Shown: piece after piece, positions 36,501-43,599 of the stretch
Layout of the letters: each line of letters starts with the position of its first letter
Position numbering within the stretch: position 1 is the first letter of the stretch
Source of the DNA: an uncultured Bacteroidales bacterium
Lineage (GTDB): Bacteria > Bacteroidota > Bacteroidia > Bacteroidales > Muribaculaceae
Reading direction: 5' to 3'
Assembly (NCBI GenBank): GCA_902776955.1
Contig: CACYSG010000012.1
Span: forward strand, 1 to 64,000
Length of the DNA stretch: 64,000 nucleotides
The notes under the pieces: generated by a model
Database searches by the model: none
What the model saw: only the letters and a program-made list of their open reading frames with translations
What the model was told of the DNA's origin: nothing
Made by a program: the position numbers and the translations under genes

Positions 36501-38009
36501 GAATGTTATGATGCCCAATTAGCACAAAAAGGTTTATTATTGCGGGCCTCAGAGCGCATCAAGAGAGGTATCCAAGAGTCAAAGGATACCGAACTTTTAG
36601 CCCAATTGGATACCTTGAACCGCATGAACATGAGATTAAAGTCCATGAACATGGGCAATAGTATAACAGATGGTTCTTGGCAATTTGAATCGGCTAGCTA
36701 TAACCCTGAGTATATCAGTCTGAAAGAACAAATTGAGGCCTTGGAGAGGAGCATTAACCGCAGAGCCGCTAAATCCATCAGCGGCATGAATACACCTAAT
36801 TGGAAACAGCTCCAAAAGACGCTCCGCCAGGGTGAAGCGGCCATCGAATTTGTGGTTGAAGATTCTTACATCGGCGCACTCGTTCTATTGCCTACGGGCA
36901 ATCCGCAATATGTCCCGTTAAACCAGGCTGAAAACCTGTGGCAAGAATTGAATGCCATTAGTCAAAAGACGGCACATCAGAGGGCTAACGCCCTGTATCG
37001 CGAAGATCGTTTCCATCTCTTTCAAAGGCTCTGGCAACCGATCGAGTCGCTTCTCCAAGACGTGAAAACGGTTTATTTCTCCCCGTCAGGATTCTTGAAT
37101 GAACTGGCCTTTGCCGCATTCAAGTGCAATGACAAAGAGTATCTTTCAGATCGTTATGACTTGCACCAGATGCTATCCACTGGAGACTTGATTGAACTCC
37201 GAAAAAGCTCATCTAACAACAAGCCTAAAAGTGCGACAATCCTTGGCGGCATCTACTACAGCAACAAGCATGAACAATTGGCCAAAGAATTAGCCCGAGC
37301 GAGTGAGCCTGTAGCCATCGAAGACGAGAGAGGTGCCGTTATTGACGAAGAAGAGACTTTCGGCTATCTCCCATTCTCTTATAATGAGGTGAAAAAACTT
37401 AGCAAGCTATTCAGTGATAATCATCTGAGCATCAAACAAGGTATAGGATTTGAACCCACCGAAAAATTCTTGAGTGAGATAAGCGGCAACAGTTCCGAAG
37501 TCCTGCAACTATCAACACATGGATTCTTTGTAACCAGTAATGAGATTAGAACAAATAAATTCCTATCCCGTTTCCCCATGTCGATGTATTCCAGCATGCA
37601 ACGATGCGGACTTGCACTGGTTGACGCTAACAGCACTTGGGATGGGACCTTGGTTAAACCCGAAGATAATGACGGTATCATTACAGCCAACGAGGTGGCT
37701 TTGCTGGATTTAAGCACGACACGTCTCGCTGTATTGTCGGCATGTCAGACAGCAATTGGCGATTATAGCAATGAGGGTGTTTTCGGTATGCATCGAGGTT
37801 TCAAGCAAGCTGGCGTCAAAAGCATTCTTGCCACTATGTGGAACGTTAATGACAAGAGCACTGCTAGATTTATGGAATTGTTTTATCAGCGATGGCTCTC
37901 TGGCACACCCATGCAGCAATCATTTACCGAGGCTGTCAAAGCGCTAAGAGAGGAGTATCCGTCTCCATATTATTGGGCTCCCTTCGTTTTGATGGACGCA
38001 GAAAACTAG
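33573..38009 (+). CDS. Exported TPR-CHAT protease 4, largest
   Basis: 1478 residues. A signal peptide-like N-terminus ends ISCYCA (~28); ATGs at 33573 and 33582 are both possible. About 1000 residues of TPR-like helical repeats follow (for example GDYYREDKRYNEAEKIYQQG near 605-640). The CHAT domain (~1080-1478) has FSPSGFLNELAF, His1316 (VLQLSTHGFF) and Cys1391 (AVLSACQTAIGD), then SILATMWNVNDKST, the conserved late CHAT motif. This is the best match to consensus among the four. It is the last gene of the island; a housekeeping gene with its own promoter follows. Confidence 0.88.
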   Translation: MSLMSNRLYSILLVALFSIMTSISCYCAVNVNDESELIKAVADACVSGSREAVDCQLLRQGGEVLGLSELTELAQILEDKTLDSKNKHKIAAASALLQYCEQKYGEGSFQAIVSRRCYIAAAWMTLCPEVRKNAKKNAELAKTLSAKNPRNEQYKILELVTRLELISSSEPFDEDKPENWKELWNVIKEAAPFLENGRCDSQELIDLRSYIFNLRLRNTSYEDYALVYLMDSIFHDDLPKSVFDDIEVFLTQTWEGSKRLRGQDDFQTLNLEFQLLSLQVHYQLGDYNKLHGRINEIQKKMEAYYPEGDLNPVIAELLKWDCDIVYGKNMYELMSPTSVLQKIADFSGEESETYLTHLSQIMNQQLAVNPDKAAALCKEIRQLAEKMYTSSSDEYGYIMMNMFYAMQALSTQNPQLLQEYISDFSKYYRDHHRPTWLSISIGRNFSKNLSEVLKQFDLADEIYEISFNDLSQIVNKNSPLYAYCSYDKAQIQAGSSDPAIQQAAEQTFKETLHLFKQWHMGTAHICYYYSQLLFSHHKYQEAIKVIRQGISDCIPGKEDIWRCHLQMYLANNGLYNPSMSMSKKQIDELYQQAIPAFMQQTNHDGIFLDGFRMIGDYYREDKRYNEAEKIYQQGIEYAEHNPVNAQRQEYVLLISNLNSLYIYYMRDLDKAEQLMDGKIEALQNDPYFDRHDLLLQLMWDRYFMISSKADMMLRMNALISIQREIDLVIQRSGNNEFLFYQYYMPLVSEFISTFDSWSSSQNGLANASATDEASRLEIDLYRKAYSYQRETFKNQIPPILAFLEESLMRNNPDYLDDVSAIQLYSTMSDYYLTIENDTAKADYYLQKLTLSKEPYNRFIGLFSLAKLRTKQSKYTEAAQLLEQAKKTSSQITYGLNGIDSQIGFNLLMFSTYYLCGKYEEAIQPARDHFKFQQQIVQQNFDLLTQSERELFVNEKGGAGSDGLLLLLPHFPKRLSGECYDAQLAQKGLLLRASERIKRGIQESKDTELLAQLDTLNRMNMRLKSMNMGNSITDGSWQFESASYNPEYISLKEQIEALERSINRRAAKSISGMNTPNWKQLQKTLRQGEAAIEFVVEDSYIGALVLLPTGNPQYVPLNQAENLWQELNAISQKTAHQRANALYREDRFHLFQRLWQPIESLLQDVKTVYFSPSGFLNELAFAAFKCNDKEYLSDRYDLHQMLSTGDLIELRKSSSNNKPKSATILGGIYYSNKHEQLAKELARASEPVAIEDERGAVIDEEETFGYLPFSYNEVKKLSKLFSDNHLSIKQGIGFEPTEKFLSEISGNSSEVLQLSTHGFFVTSNEIRTNKFLSRFPMSMYSSMQRCGLALVDANSTWDGTLVKPEDNDGIITANEVALLDLSTTRLAVLSACQTAIGDYSNEGVFGMHRGFKQAGVKSILATMWNVNDKSTARFMELFYQRWLSGTPMQQSFTEAVKALREEYPSPYYWAPFVLMDAEN

Positions 38010-38068
38010 CTGTTGAATAACTATCCAAATAATCACCGGGATGGGGGGTTAGAAAAGTGGGGAGAAAT

Positions 38069-38100
38069 TTTGGTTATGTGTGTGAGTTGATGTAATTTTG
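38069..38100 (+). promoter_or_regulatory. Promoter for dCMP deaminase gene
   Basis: TTTG at 38069-38072, a 20-nt spacer and TAATTTTG at 38093-38100: a full match to the Bacteroidetes consensus. The ATG is 19 bp downstream. It marks the right edge of the island. Confidence 0.8.
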
Positions 38101-38119
38101 CGGATTAAAACTTAAATTA

Positions 38120-38644
38120 ATGGACGCTCGCGAGAAAAAACAGATGCTGCTCGACTCAAGGTACCTGCGCATGACGCAGATCTGGGCCGAGAATTCGTAT
38201 TGCCGCCGCCGCCAGGTGGGCGCGCTGCTGGTCAAGGACAAGATGATCATCAGCGACGGCTATAACGGCACGCCGTCGGGGTTTGAGAACGTGTGCGAGG
38301 AGGATGCCGACCACACGAAGCCCTATGTGCTTCATGCCGAGGCCAATGCGATCACCAAGGTGGCCCGCAGCAACAACAGCAGCGATGGTGCGACGCTCTA
38401 CATCACGACGTCGCCGTGCATGGAGTGCAGCAAGCTCATCATCCAGGCGGGCATCGCGCGCGTGGTGTTCGGCGAGTATTACCGCATGCACGATGGCGTG
38501 GACCTGCTGTGCCGGGCCGGCATCGAGGTGGTCCACCTGTGGCACCATGACGGCGAGTACCATGCCGTGGCACTCACCAGCGACAACAGCGAGTCCCACT
38601 ATCAGGAGGTGGAGAAATCCATGAATGTGACAGCACCCAAATAA
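38120..38644 (+). CDS. dCMP/cytidine deaminase family protein
   Basis: 174 residues, usual length for deoxycytidylate deaminase (ComEB type). Zinc and catalytic motifs are present: HAEAN (~72) and TSPCMECSK (~96, PCxxC). The N-terminal RRRQVGALLVKD and the NGTPSGFENVCEE segments fit dCMP deaminase rather than tRNA adenosine deaminase. It should convert dCMP to dUMP for thymidylate synthesis. Its high-GC sequence contrasts sharply with the preceding CHAT gene. It leads a run with two S41 proteases 28 bp further on. Confidence 0.9.
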   Translation: MDAREKKQMLLDSRYLRMTQIWAENSYCRRRQVGALLVKDKMIISDGYNGTPSGFENVCEEDADHTKPYVLHAEANAITKVARSNNSSDGATLYITTSPCMECSKLIIQAGIARVVFGEYYRMHDGVDLLCRAGIEVVHLWHHDGEYHAVALTSDNSESHYQEVEKSMNVTAPK

Positions 38645-38672
38645 ATCAAATCGATACTCACTCTTGCAAGAC

Positions 38673-40367
38673 ATGAAACAGCAGCCCACACGTGATCCGA
38701 TCTGGCTCCCCCTTGCTATATCCCTAGCAGTGGTGGTGGGCATGTTGATTGGTAAGCTGTTCTCGGCCAACACCTATGTGGCTGATAATGACCGCAAGTT
38801 CAATGCCATCTTGAGCCTGATCAACCAGGACTATGTCGACACGACCAACCTGAAGGACCTGATCGAGATGAGCATCCCCGAGATATTGAGTAACCTGGAC
38901 CCGCACAGCTCTTACCTGACCGCTGAGGAGTTGAGAGCCACGAGCGAGACCGAGAACGGGTCGGTCTGCGACATCGGCATCCAGTTTGAGATGATCAACG
39001 ATACCGTCGGGGTGATTGAAGTCATCCCTGGCGGCCCGAGTTCCAAGGTGGGCATCATGGCGGGTGACCGCATCATCTCGATCGACGACACCACCGTGGT
39101 GGGCGACAAGGTCACCAAGGGTGCCGTGATCAAGCGCCTGCGGGGCGAGAAGGGCAGCAAGGTGAAGCTGGGCATCAAGCGGCAGACCAGCCCCAAGACG
39201 CTCACCTTTACCGTGACGCGCGGCAACATCCCCGTCAACACGGTTGACGCCTTCTACATGCTCGACAAGAACACCGGCTACATCAAGGTGAACCAGTTCG
39301 GGCGCCACACCTATAATGAATTCATGTCGGCCATGGCGAGCCTCGAGAAGGAGGGTGCCAAGCGCTACATGATCGACCTGCGCGGCAACGGCGGCGGCTT
39401 TATGGAGATGGCCGTGTTGATGGCCAACGAGTTCCTGCCTGCCGACCAACTCATCGTCTTCACCAAGGGGCGCTACAAACGCGACGAGCGTGAGCGCTGG
39501 AGTGACGGCAAGGGGCAGTACCAGGACGCCGAGGTCACGGTGCTCATCGACGAGTTCAGCGCCAGCGCCAGCGAGATCTTTGCCGGCGCGTTGCAGGACA
39601 ACGACCGCGGCCTGATTGTGGGCTGCCGGTCCTACGGCAAGGGCCTGGTGCAGAAGGAGTTCATCCTGCCCGACAGCAGCGCCATCCGCCTGACGACCGC
39701 CCGCTACTACACGCCTAGCGGACGCTGTATCCAGAAGGAGTACAGCATGGGCGGCACGGATGACTACAGCAACGAACTCGCCGAGCGCTTCAAGCGTGGC
39801 GAGATGGACTATAGCGACAGCATCAAGGTGGACAAGAGCCAGAAGTTCACCACGGCTCACGGCCGCACGGTATATGGCGGCGGAGGCATCGTGCCCGACA
39901 TCTTTGTTCCGCGCGACACCAGCGTCATCAACAGGTACTACATCGACGTCGACAATGCCGGCCTGCTGCAGCGCTATGCCTTCACCTACTGCAACAACAA
40001 TCGCGCCACGCTCGAGAAAATGACCGATTACAAGCAGTTCCTGCGCATGGCGCCCACCGACGAAGCGCTGATCGAGGACTTTGCCGACTTTGCGTCCAAG
40101 GACGGCATCCCTCCCCGCTGGTATTACATCAACATGTCGCGTGACCTGATTGTCACCCGCCTGAAGGCGATGATTGCCCGCGACATCTTCGGCAGCCAGG
40201 CCTATTATCCGATCCTGAACCGCAACGACAAGACCGTGCAACAGGCCCTCAAGGCGATGAATAAGCACAAAGCCGTGTTCCCCATCACCGAGAGCCTCGA
40301 TCCCAAGTCGATAGCCCAGCGTCCTCGCAACCTGCTGACCGAAATCAAACAACGCTGGCGCCTGTGA
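38673..40367 (+). CDS. S41 C-terminal processing peptidase 1
   Basis: 565 residues. One N-terminal membrane segment (WLPLAISLAVVVGMLIGKLF) anchors it in the inner membrane with the protease outside. A PDZ domain (~100-185; VIPGGPSSKVGIMAGDRIIS) precedes the S41 core: YMIDLRGNGGGFMEMAVLM, the Ser in FSASASEIFAGAL and the Lys in YGKGLVQKEF form the catalytic dyad. It matches CtpA/Prc proteases that trim C-termini of envelope proteins. ATG at 38673 is preferred over an in-frame TTG at 38664. A close paralogue follows 67 bp later. Confidence 0.93.
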   Translation: MKQQPTRDPIWLPLAISLAVVVGMLIGKLFSANTYVADNDRKFNAILSLINQDYVDTTNLKDLIEMSIPEILSNLDPHSSYLTAEELRATSETENGSVCDIGIQFEMINDTVGVIEVIPGGPSSKVGIMAGDRIISIDDTTVVGDKVTKGAVIKRLRGEKGSKVKLGIKRQTSPKTLTFTVTRGNIPVNTVDAFYMLDKNTGYIKVNQFGRHTYNEFMSAMASLEKEGAKRYMIDLRGNGGGFMEMAVLMANEFLPADQLIVFTKGRYKRDERERWSDGKGQYQDAEVTVLIDEFSASASEIFAGALQDNDRGLIVGCRSYGKGLVQKEFILPDSSAIRLTTARYYTPSGRCIQKEYSMGGTDDYSNELAERFKRGEMDYSDSIKVDKSQKFTTAHGRTVYGGGGIVPDIFVPRDTSVINRYYIDVDNAGLLQRYAFTYCNNNRATLEKMTDYKQFLRMAPTDEALIEDFADFASKDGIPPRWYYINMSRDLIVTRLKAMIARDIFGSQAYYPILNRNDKTVQQALKAMNKHKAVFPITESLDPKSIAQRPRNLLTEIKQRWRL

Positions 40368-40434
40368 CGAGGGCAGCATTATCAACAACAAGACACATGA
40401 ACTCAAGCCACCAGGCAACTCAATATAGAACGAA

Positions 40435-42054
40435 ATGACACCGAAGTCCACACGTCAACCCTTCTGGATACCCCTCGCCATAGCCGTGGCGGTGGCGGTG
40501 GGCATCTTCTTTGGCAGCCGTTTTACCAGCAGCCAGCCTGTTGCCGACAACGACCGCAAGTTGAACTCAATCCTCAACCTGATCGCCCAGGACTATGTCG
40601 ACACGACCAACCTGAAGGACCTGATCGAGTTGAGCATCCCCGAGATATTGAGTAACCTGGACCCGCACACGGTCTACTTCTCCAGCGAGGAGTTAAAGGC
40701 CGCCACCGATGACCTGAACGGCTCGTTCAGCGGCATCGGCATCTCGTTTGTCATGGTCAACGACACCATCGGCGTGGTGGAAGTCATCCCCGGCGGCCCC
40801 AGCGAGAAAGTGGGCCTGATGGCCGGTGACCGCATCATCACCATCGACGACTCGGTCGCCACCGGCGAGAAGATGACCAACGGCGCCGTGATGAAACGCC
40901 TGCGCGGCGAGAAAGGCAGCAAGGTGAAACTGGGCATTCAGCGGCAGAACTCCAAGAAATTGCTGACGTTCACCATCACCCGCGGCGACATCCCCGTCAA
41001 CACGGTTGATGCCTACTACATGATCGACGACGTCACGGGCTACATCAAGATCAACCAGTTCGGGCGCCACACCTATGACGAGTTCATCACCGCCATGGCC
41101 AGCCTGGCCGATGAAGGTGCCGAGCGTTACATGATCGACCTGCGCGGCAACGGCGGCGGCTTCATGGAGATGGCCGTGCTCATGGTCAACGAGTTCCTTC
41201 CCGCCGACCAGCTCATCGTCTTCACCAAGGGCCGCTACAAGCATGACGACAGCGAGGTGTGGAGCGACGGCAACGGCTCGTTCCAGCATGCCGAGGTGGC
41301 TGTGCTCATCGACGAGTTCAGCGCCAGTGCCAGCGAGATCTTTGCCGGTGCCTTGCAGGACAACGACCGCGGCCTGATTGTGGGCTGCCGTTCATTTGGT
41401 AAAGGACTGGTGCAGAAGGAATTTGTGCTGCCCGACAGCAGCGCCATCCGCCTGACGACCGCCCGTTACTACACGCCCAGCGGACGTTGCATCCAGAAGG
41501 ACTACAAGGAAGGACTGTTTGAATACGGCAAAGAGCTCTATGACCGCTATATCAACGGCGAACTCTACAGCCGCGACAGCATGAAGATTGACAAGAGCCA
41601 GATGTTCTCGACGTTGAACGGCCGCACCGTGTATGGCGGCGGTGGCATCGTGCCCGACATCTTTGTGGCCCGCGACACCAGCGGCGTGACCAGCTATTAC
41701 ATCGAGGCGGTCAACGCCGGCATGCTGCAGCGCTATGCGTTCAACTACTGCAACCAGCATCGCGCCACGCTCAACCAGATGGACGGTTATTCAGAATTCC
41801 TCCAGTCGGCCCCCAGCGATGAGGCGCTGGTAGGGGATTTTGCCGAGTATGCCGCCCGCTACGACATCACGCCGCGGTGGTACTACATCAACCTGTCGCG
41901 CGACGTGATAGCGACCAACCTCAAGGCGCTGATCGCCCGTGACATCTTCGGCAACGCGGCCTTCTACCCCATCGTCAACCGCAAGGACAAGACCGTCCAG
42001 GAGGCCCTCAAGGCGCTGAACCAGCACCGTGCCGCCTACCCCATCACCGATTGA
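40435..42054 (+). CDS. S41 C-terminal processing peptidase 2
   Basis: 539 residues, closely similar along its whole length to the preceding protease: same membrane anchor (WIPLAIAVAVAVGIFFG), PDZ (VIPGGPSEKVGLMAGDRII) and S41 dyad (FSASASEIFAGAL; FGKGLVQKEF). The pair is a recent tandem duplication; long stretches are identical at the residue level. The second copy lacks the ~25-residue basic tail of the first. The inserted loop between the Ser and Lys regions and the C-terminus differs most, so substrate choice may have diverged. Confidence 0.93.
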   Translation: MTPKSTRQPFWIPLAIAVAVAVGIFFGSRFTSSQPVADNDRKLNSILNLIAQDYVDTTNLKDLIELSIPEILSNLDPHTVYFSSEELKAATDDLNGSFSGIGISFVMVNDTIGVVEVIPGGPSEKVGLMAGDRIITIDDSVATGEKMTNGAVMKRLRGEKGSKVKLGIQRQNSKKLLTFTITRGDIPVNTVDAYYMIDDVTGYIKINQFGRHTYDEFITAMASLADEGAERYMIDLRGNGGGFMEMAVLMVNEFLPADQLIVFTKGRYKHDDSEVWSDGNGSFQHAEVAVLIDEFSASASEIFAGALQDNDRGLIVGCRSFGKGLVQKEFVLPDSSAIRLTTARYYTPSGRCIQKDYKEGLFEYGKELYDRYINGELYSRDSMKIDKSQMFSTLNGRTVYGGGGIVPDIFVARDTSGVTSYYIEAVNAGMLQRYAFNYCNQHRATLNQMDGYSEFLQSAPSDEALVGDFAEYAARYDITPRWYYINLSRDVIATNLKALIARDIFGNAAFYPIVNRKDKTVQEALKALNQHRAAYPITD

Positions 42055-42175
42055 TTCGTATCTATCAAAAACTACGAATTACGCTAATTAAACTAATTGG
42101 CATCCGCATACAATTACATCGAATTTCACGAATGCCAGAGGATAAAGGATAAACGCTGATTATAGCTTAAAAATC

Positions 42176-42207
42176 CTTCGCGTCTTGGCGTCTTGGCGTC
42201 TTGGCGT
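42176..42207. repeat. 8-bp tandem array
   Basis: One CTTCGCGT followed by three CTTGGCGT units, all 8 bp. It belongs to the same 8-nt-period family as 979-1004 and 1117-1142 (read on the opposite strand: CTTAGCGC, CTTCGCGC). Confidence 0.88.
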
Positions 42208-42271
42208 GAGGCCACAATGCGGATACCAAAATAATAGTCGCTTTTTTTGTATAAAAATAATAGTGTTACGG

Positions 42272-42329
42272 GGGGACGGTTCTTCAGTCCGAAAAATGCA
42301 GGCATTTTTCATCCAAAAGAACCGTCCCC
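42272..42329. repeat. 58-bp GGGGACGG hairpin element, copy 1
   Basis: Outer arms GGGGACGGTTCTT and AAGAACCGTCCCC pair perfectly (13 bp), and inner arms GAAAAATGC and GCATTTTTC pair perfectly (9 bp) around a 2-nt loop. It resembles REP-type palindromes mobilised by RAYT-like transposases. A second 58-bp copy is at 46064. Confidence 0.85.
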
Positions 42330-42348
42330 GGTCGCTAGCAGGTAGGGC

Positions 42349-42523
42349 CTCGCCTTGGCGAGGTCGCAATTCGCGAAATAAGGCTTAATTGAACGCGGAT
42401 GCCAATTTGTATAATTCGCGTAATTCGTAGTTTTTTTACTCGCCTTGGCGTGGCCGCAATTCGCGAAATATGGCGTAATTGAACGCGGATGCCAATTTGT
42501 TTAATTCGCGTAATTCGTAGTTT
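42349..42523. repeat. Two direct copies of an 85-bp intergenic repeat
   Basis: Copies at 42349-42433 and 42439-42523, exactly 90 bp apart, begin CTCGCCTTGGCG and end AATTCGTAGTTT with only a few differences. A third copy is at 46141-46224. There is no coding potential. Confidence 0.88.
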
Positions 42524-42560
42524 ATTTTTGACGGGTACTCATGAACTTTAATCAATAAAC

Positions 42561-42599
42561 GATCAAGACGAGGCAGAGGTCATCTGTCCCGTCTTGATC
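42561..42599. terminator. Bidirectional terminator hairpin
   Basis: GATCAAGACG (42561-42570) pairs perfectly with CGTCTTGATC (42590-42599). It lies between the + strand S41 gene and the - strand gene ending at 42629; the loop can extend the stem with GGCAGA/TCTGTCC. Confidence 0.6.
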
Positions 42600-42628
42600 A
42601 TTTCTTGAGAGCCTGAGGCCCTTAGATA

Positions 42629-43015
42629 CTAGTCTTTTTTACGAATGGTGACCGAGCCGTTGCGGAAGTTGTACTTGTCACCACGAGGAGTGAGGAAATC
42701 GATGCGTTTGCGCAGCCGATTGGACATCTTGTCCTTAACCACCCACTCACCATTGAGGGATGGAGTCGTCTCACTCTCCACAATAATCACATCGCCCAAT
42801 TTGAACCCATGTTGTTTAAACATGTCCGGCGAAAGTGCGACCCATCGAATTTGATAGTTTTTCAACTTATCATAATTGATTCGGTCTCCGCTTGCTGTTA
42901 CCCAACCAGCACCACCCTGTCCAGGGTGATATTTGGTGGCATGCAGTTTATAATCCTGCCCCACGGCAGACACAACAATCACTACAGCAAGCGCTAAAAA
43001 AATTCGTCTTAGCAT
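42629..43015 (-). CDS. Small exported 3D/RlpA-like beta-barrel protein
   Basis: 128 residues. Signal peptide-like N-terminus (MLRRIFLALAVVIVVSAVGQ). The mature part resembles a double-psi beta barrel of the 3D/RlpA kind: HATKYHPGQGGAGWVTASGD (~25-44), ALSPDMFKQHGFKLGDVIIV (~60-80) and a closing NGEWVVKDKMSNR. Relatives act on peptidoglycan or bind it. The three-Asp signature is only partly present, so activity is uncertain. It stands alone, with its own promoter, among repeats. Confidence 0.72.
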   Translation of the reverse strand: MLRRIFLALAVVIVVSAVGQDYKLHATKYHPGQGGAGWVTASGDRINYDKLKNYQIRWVALSPDMFKQHGFKLGDVIIVESETTPSLNGEWVVKDKMSNRLRKRIDFLTPRGDKYNFRNGSVTIRKKD

Positions 43016-43042
43016 AAGTTGTCAGTAATTGGTTTGTCAATG

Positions 43043-43050
43043 CAAAGGTA
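43043..43050 (-). promoter_or_regulatory. Promoter -7 box for 3D-like gene
   Basis: TACCTTTG on the minus strand, ending 27 bp before the ATG at 43015. Confidence 0.65.
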
Positions 43051-43484
43051 CATCATCCTTTTGAATTGACCAAATTTTTAGGCCATAAAGTGACTCGGCG
43101 CACCCAGGGAAATCAAAGCTAACCGTCTGTTTCACAGCAACTTGCTAATCGACTGAAACAAGTTGCACAACTATCATATATCGGGGGAACCACACAAGGC
43201 GGGAGCGCTTTATGGAAAACCATAAGCAAAATTAAGACAAATAGCTAATTATCAATAATTTACAACCAAACAACCTATCTAATTGGGCAAAAAAGTCATT
43301 CAGAACGATGATTGAACACAAATGACCATAAATTATCCCCAAAAAACACATACCGAACACTTATGGACTCCTCTCGAGCGCTCCTGATAACAGAATCTCA
43401 CATCTTGCCCTATACAATATGGTAAAAACACATATAATTATAATAATTAGCTGTATATATTGCATGTAATTAATAAAATTTTAC
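43051..43484. other. Gene-free AT-rich spacer
   Basis: 434 bp between divergent genes. No gene, tandem array or strong hairpin was seen apart from the two flanking promoters. Confidence 0.6.
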
Positions 43485-43492
43485 TATATTTG
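43485..43492 (+). promoter_or_regulatory. Promoter -7 box for cohesin/dockerin gene
   Basis: TATATTTG fits TAnnTTTG, with a TTG at 43460-43462 (22-nt spacer). It gives a leader of about 100 nt to the ATG at 43600. Confidence 0.62.
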
Positions 43493-43599
43493 TGCGTATC
43501 ATATGATTAACCTTATTTTTCTTGCATTTTAAAGCTTTTGACAAGTACGGAACTAGATTTTTGCATTTTCTTTTTTTATTAACATTAAAATATTAACTT

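Larger units (their letters stand above)
42055..42628. other. Repeat-rich intergenic region
   Basis: 574 bp with no credible gene, between convergent genes. It holds an 8-bp array (42176-42207), a 58-bp hairpin element (42272-42329), two copies of an 85-bp repeat (42349-42523) and a terminator hairpin (42561-42599). The short open frames crossing it only translate the repeats. Confidence 0.75.

Noticed and set aside
16976-38009. Bacterial gasdermin locus (protease plus gasdermin)
   Set aside because: Proteases of the right kinds are present, but no small protein with gasdermin-like length and C-terminal hydrophobic propeptide was found in the island.
38724-40451. A 575-codon minus-strand open frame opposite the first S41 gene
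   Set aside because: Antisense shadow; no start signal and no family likeness.
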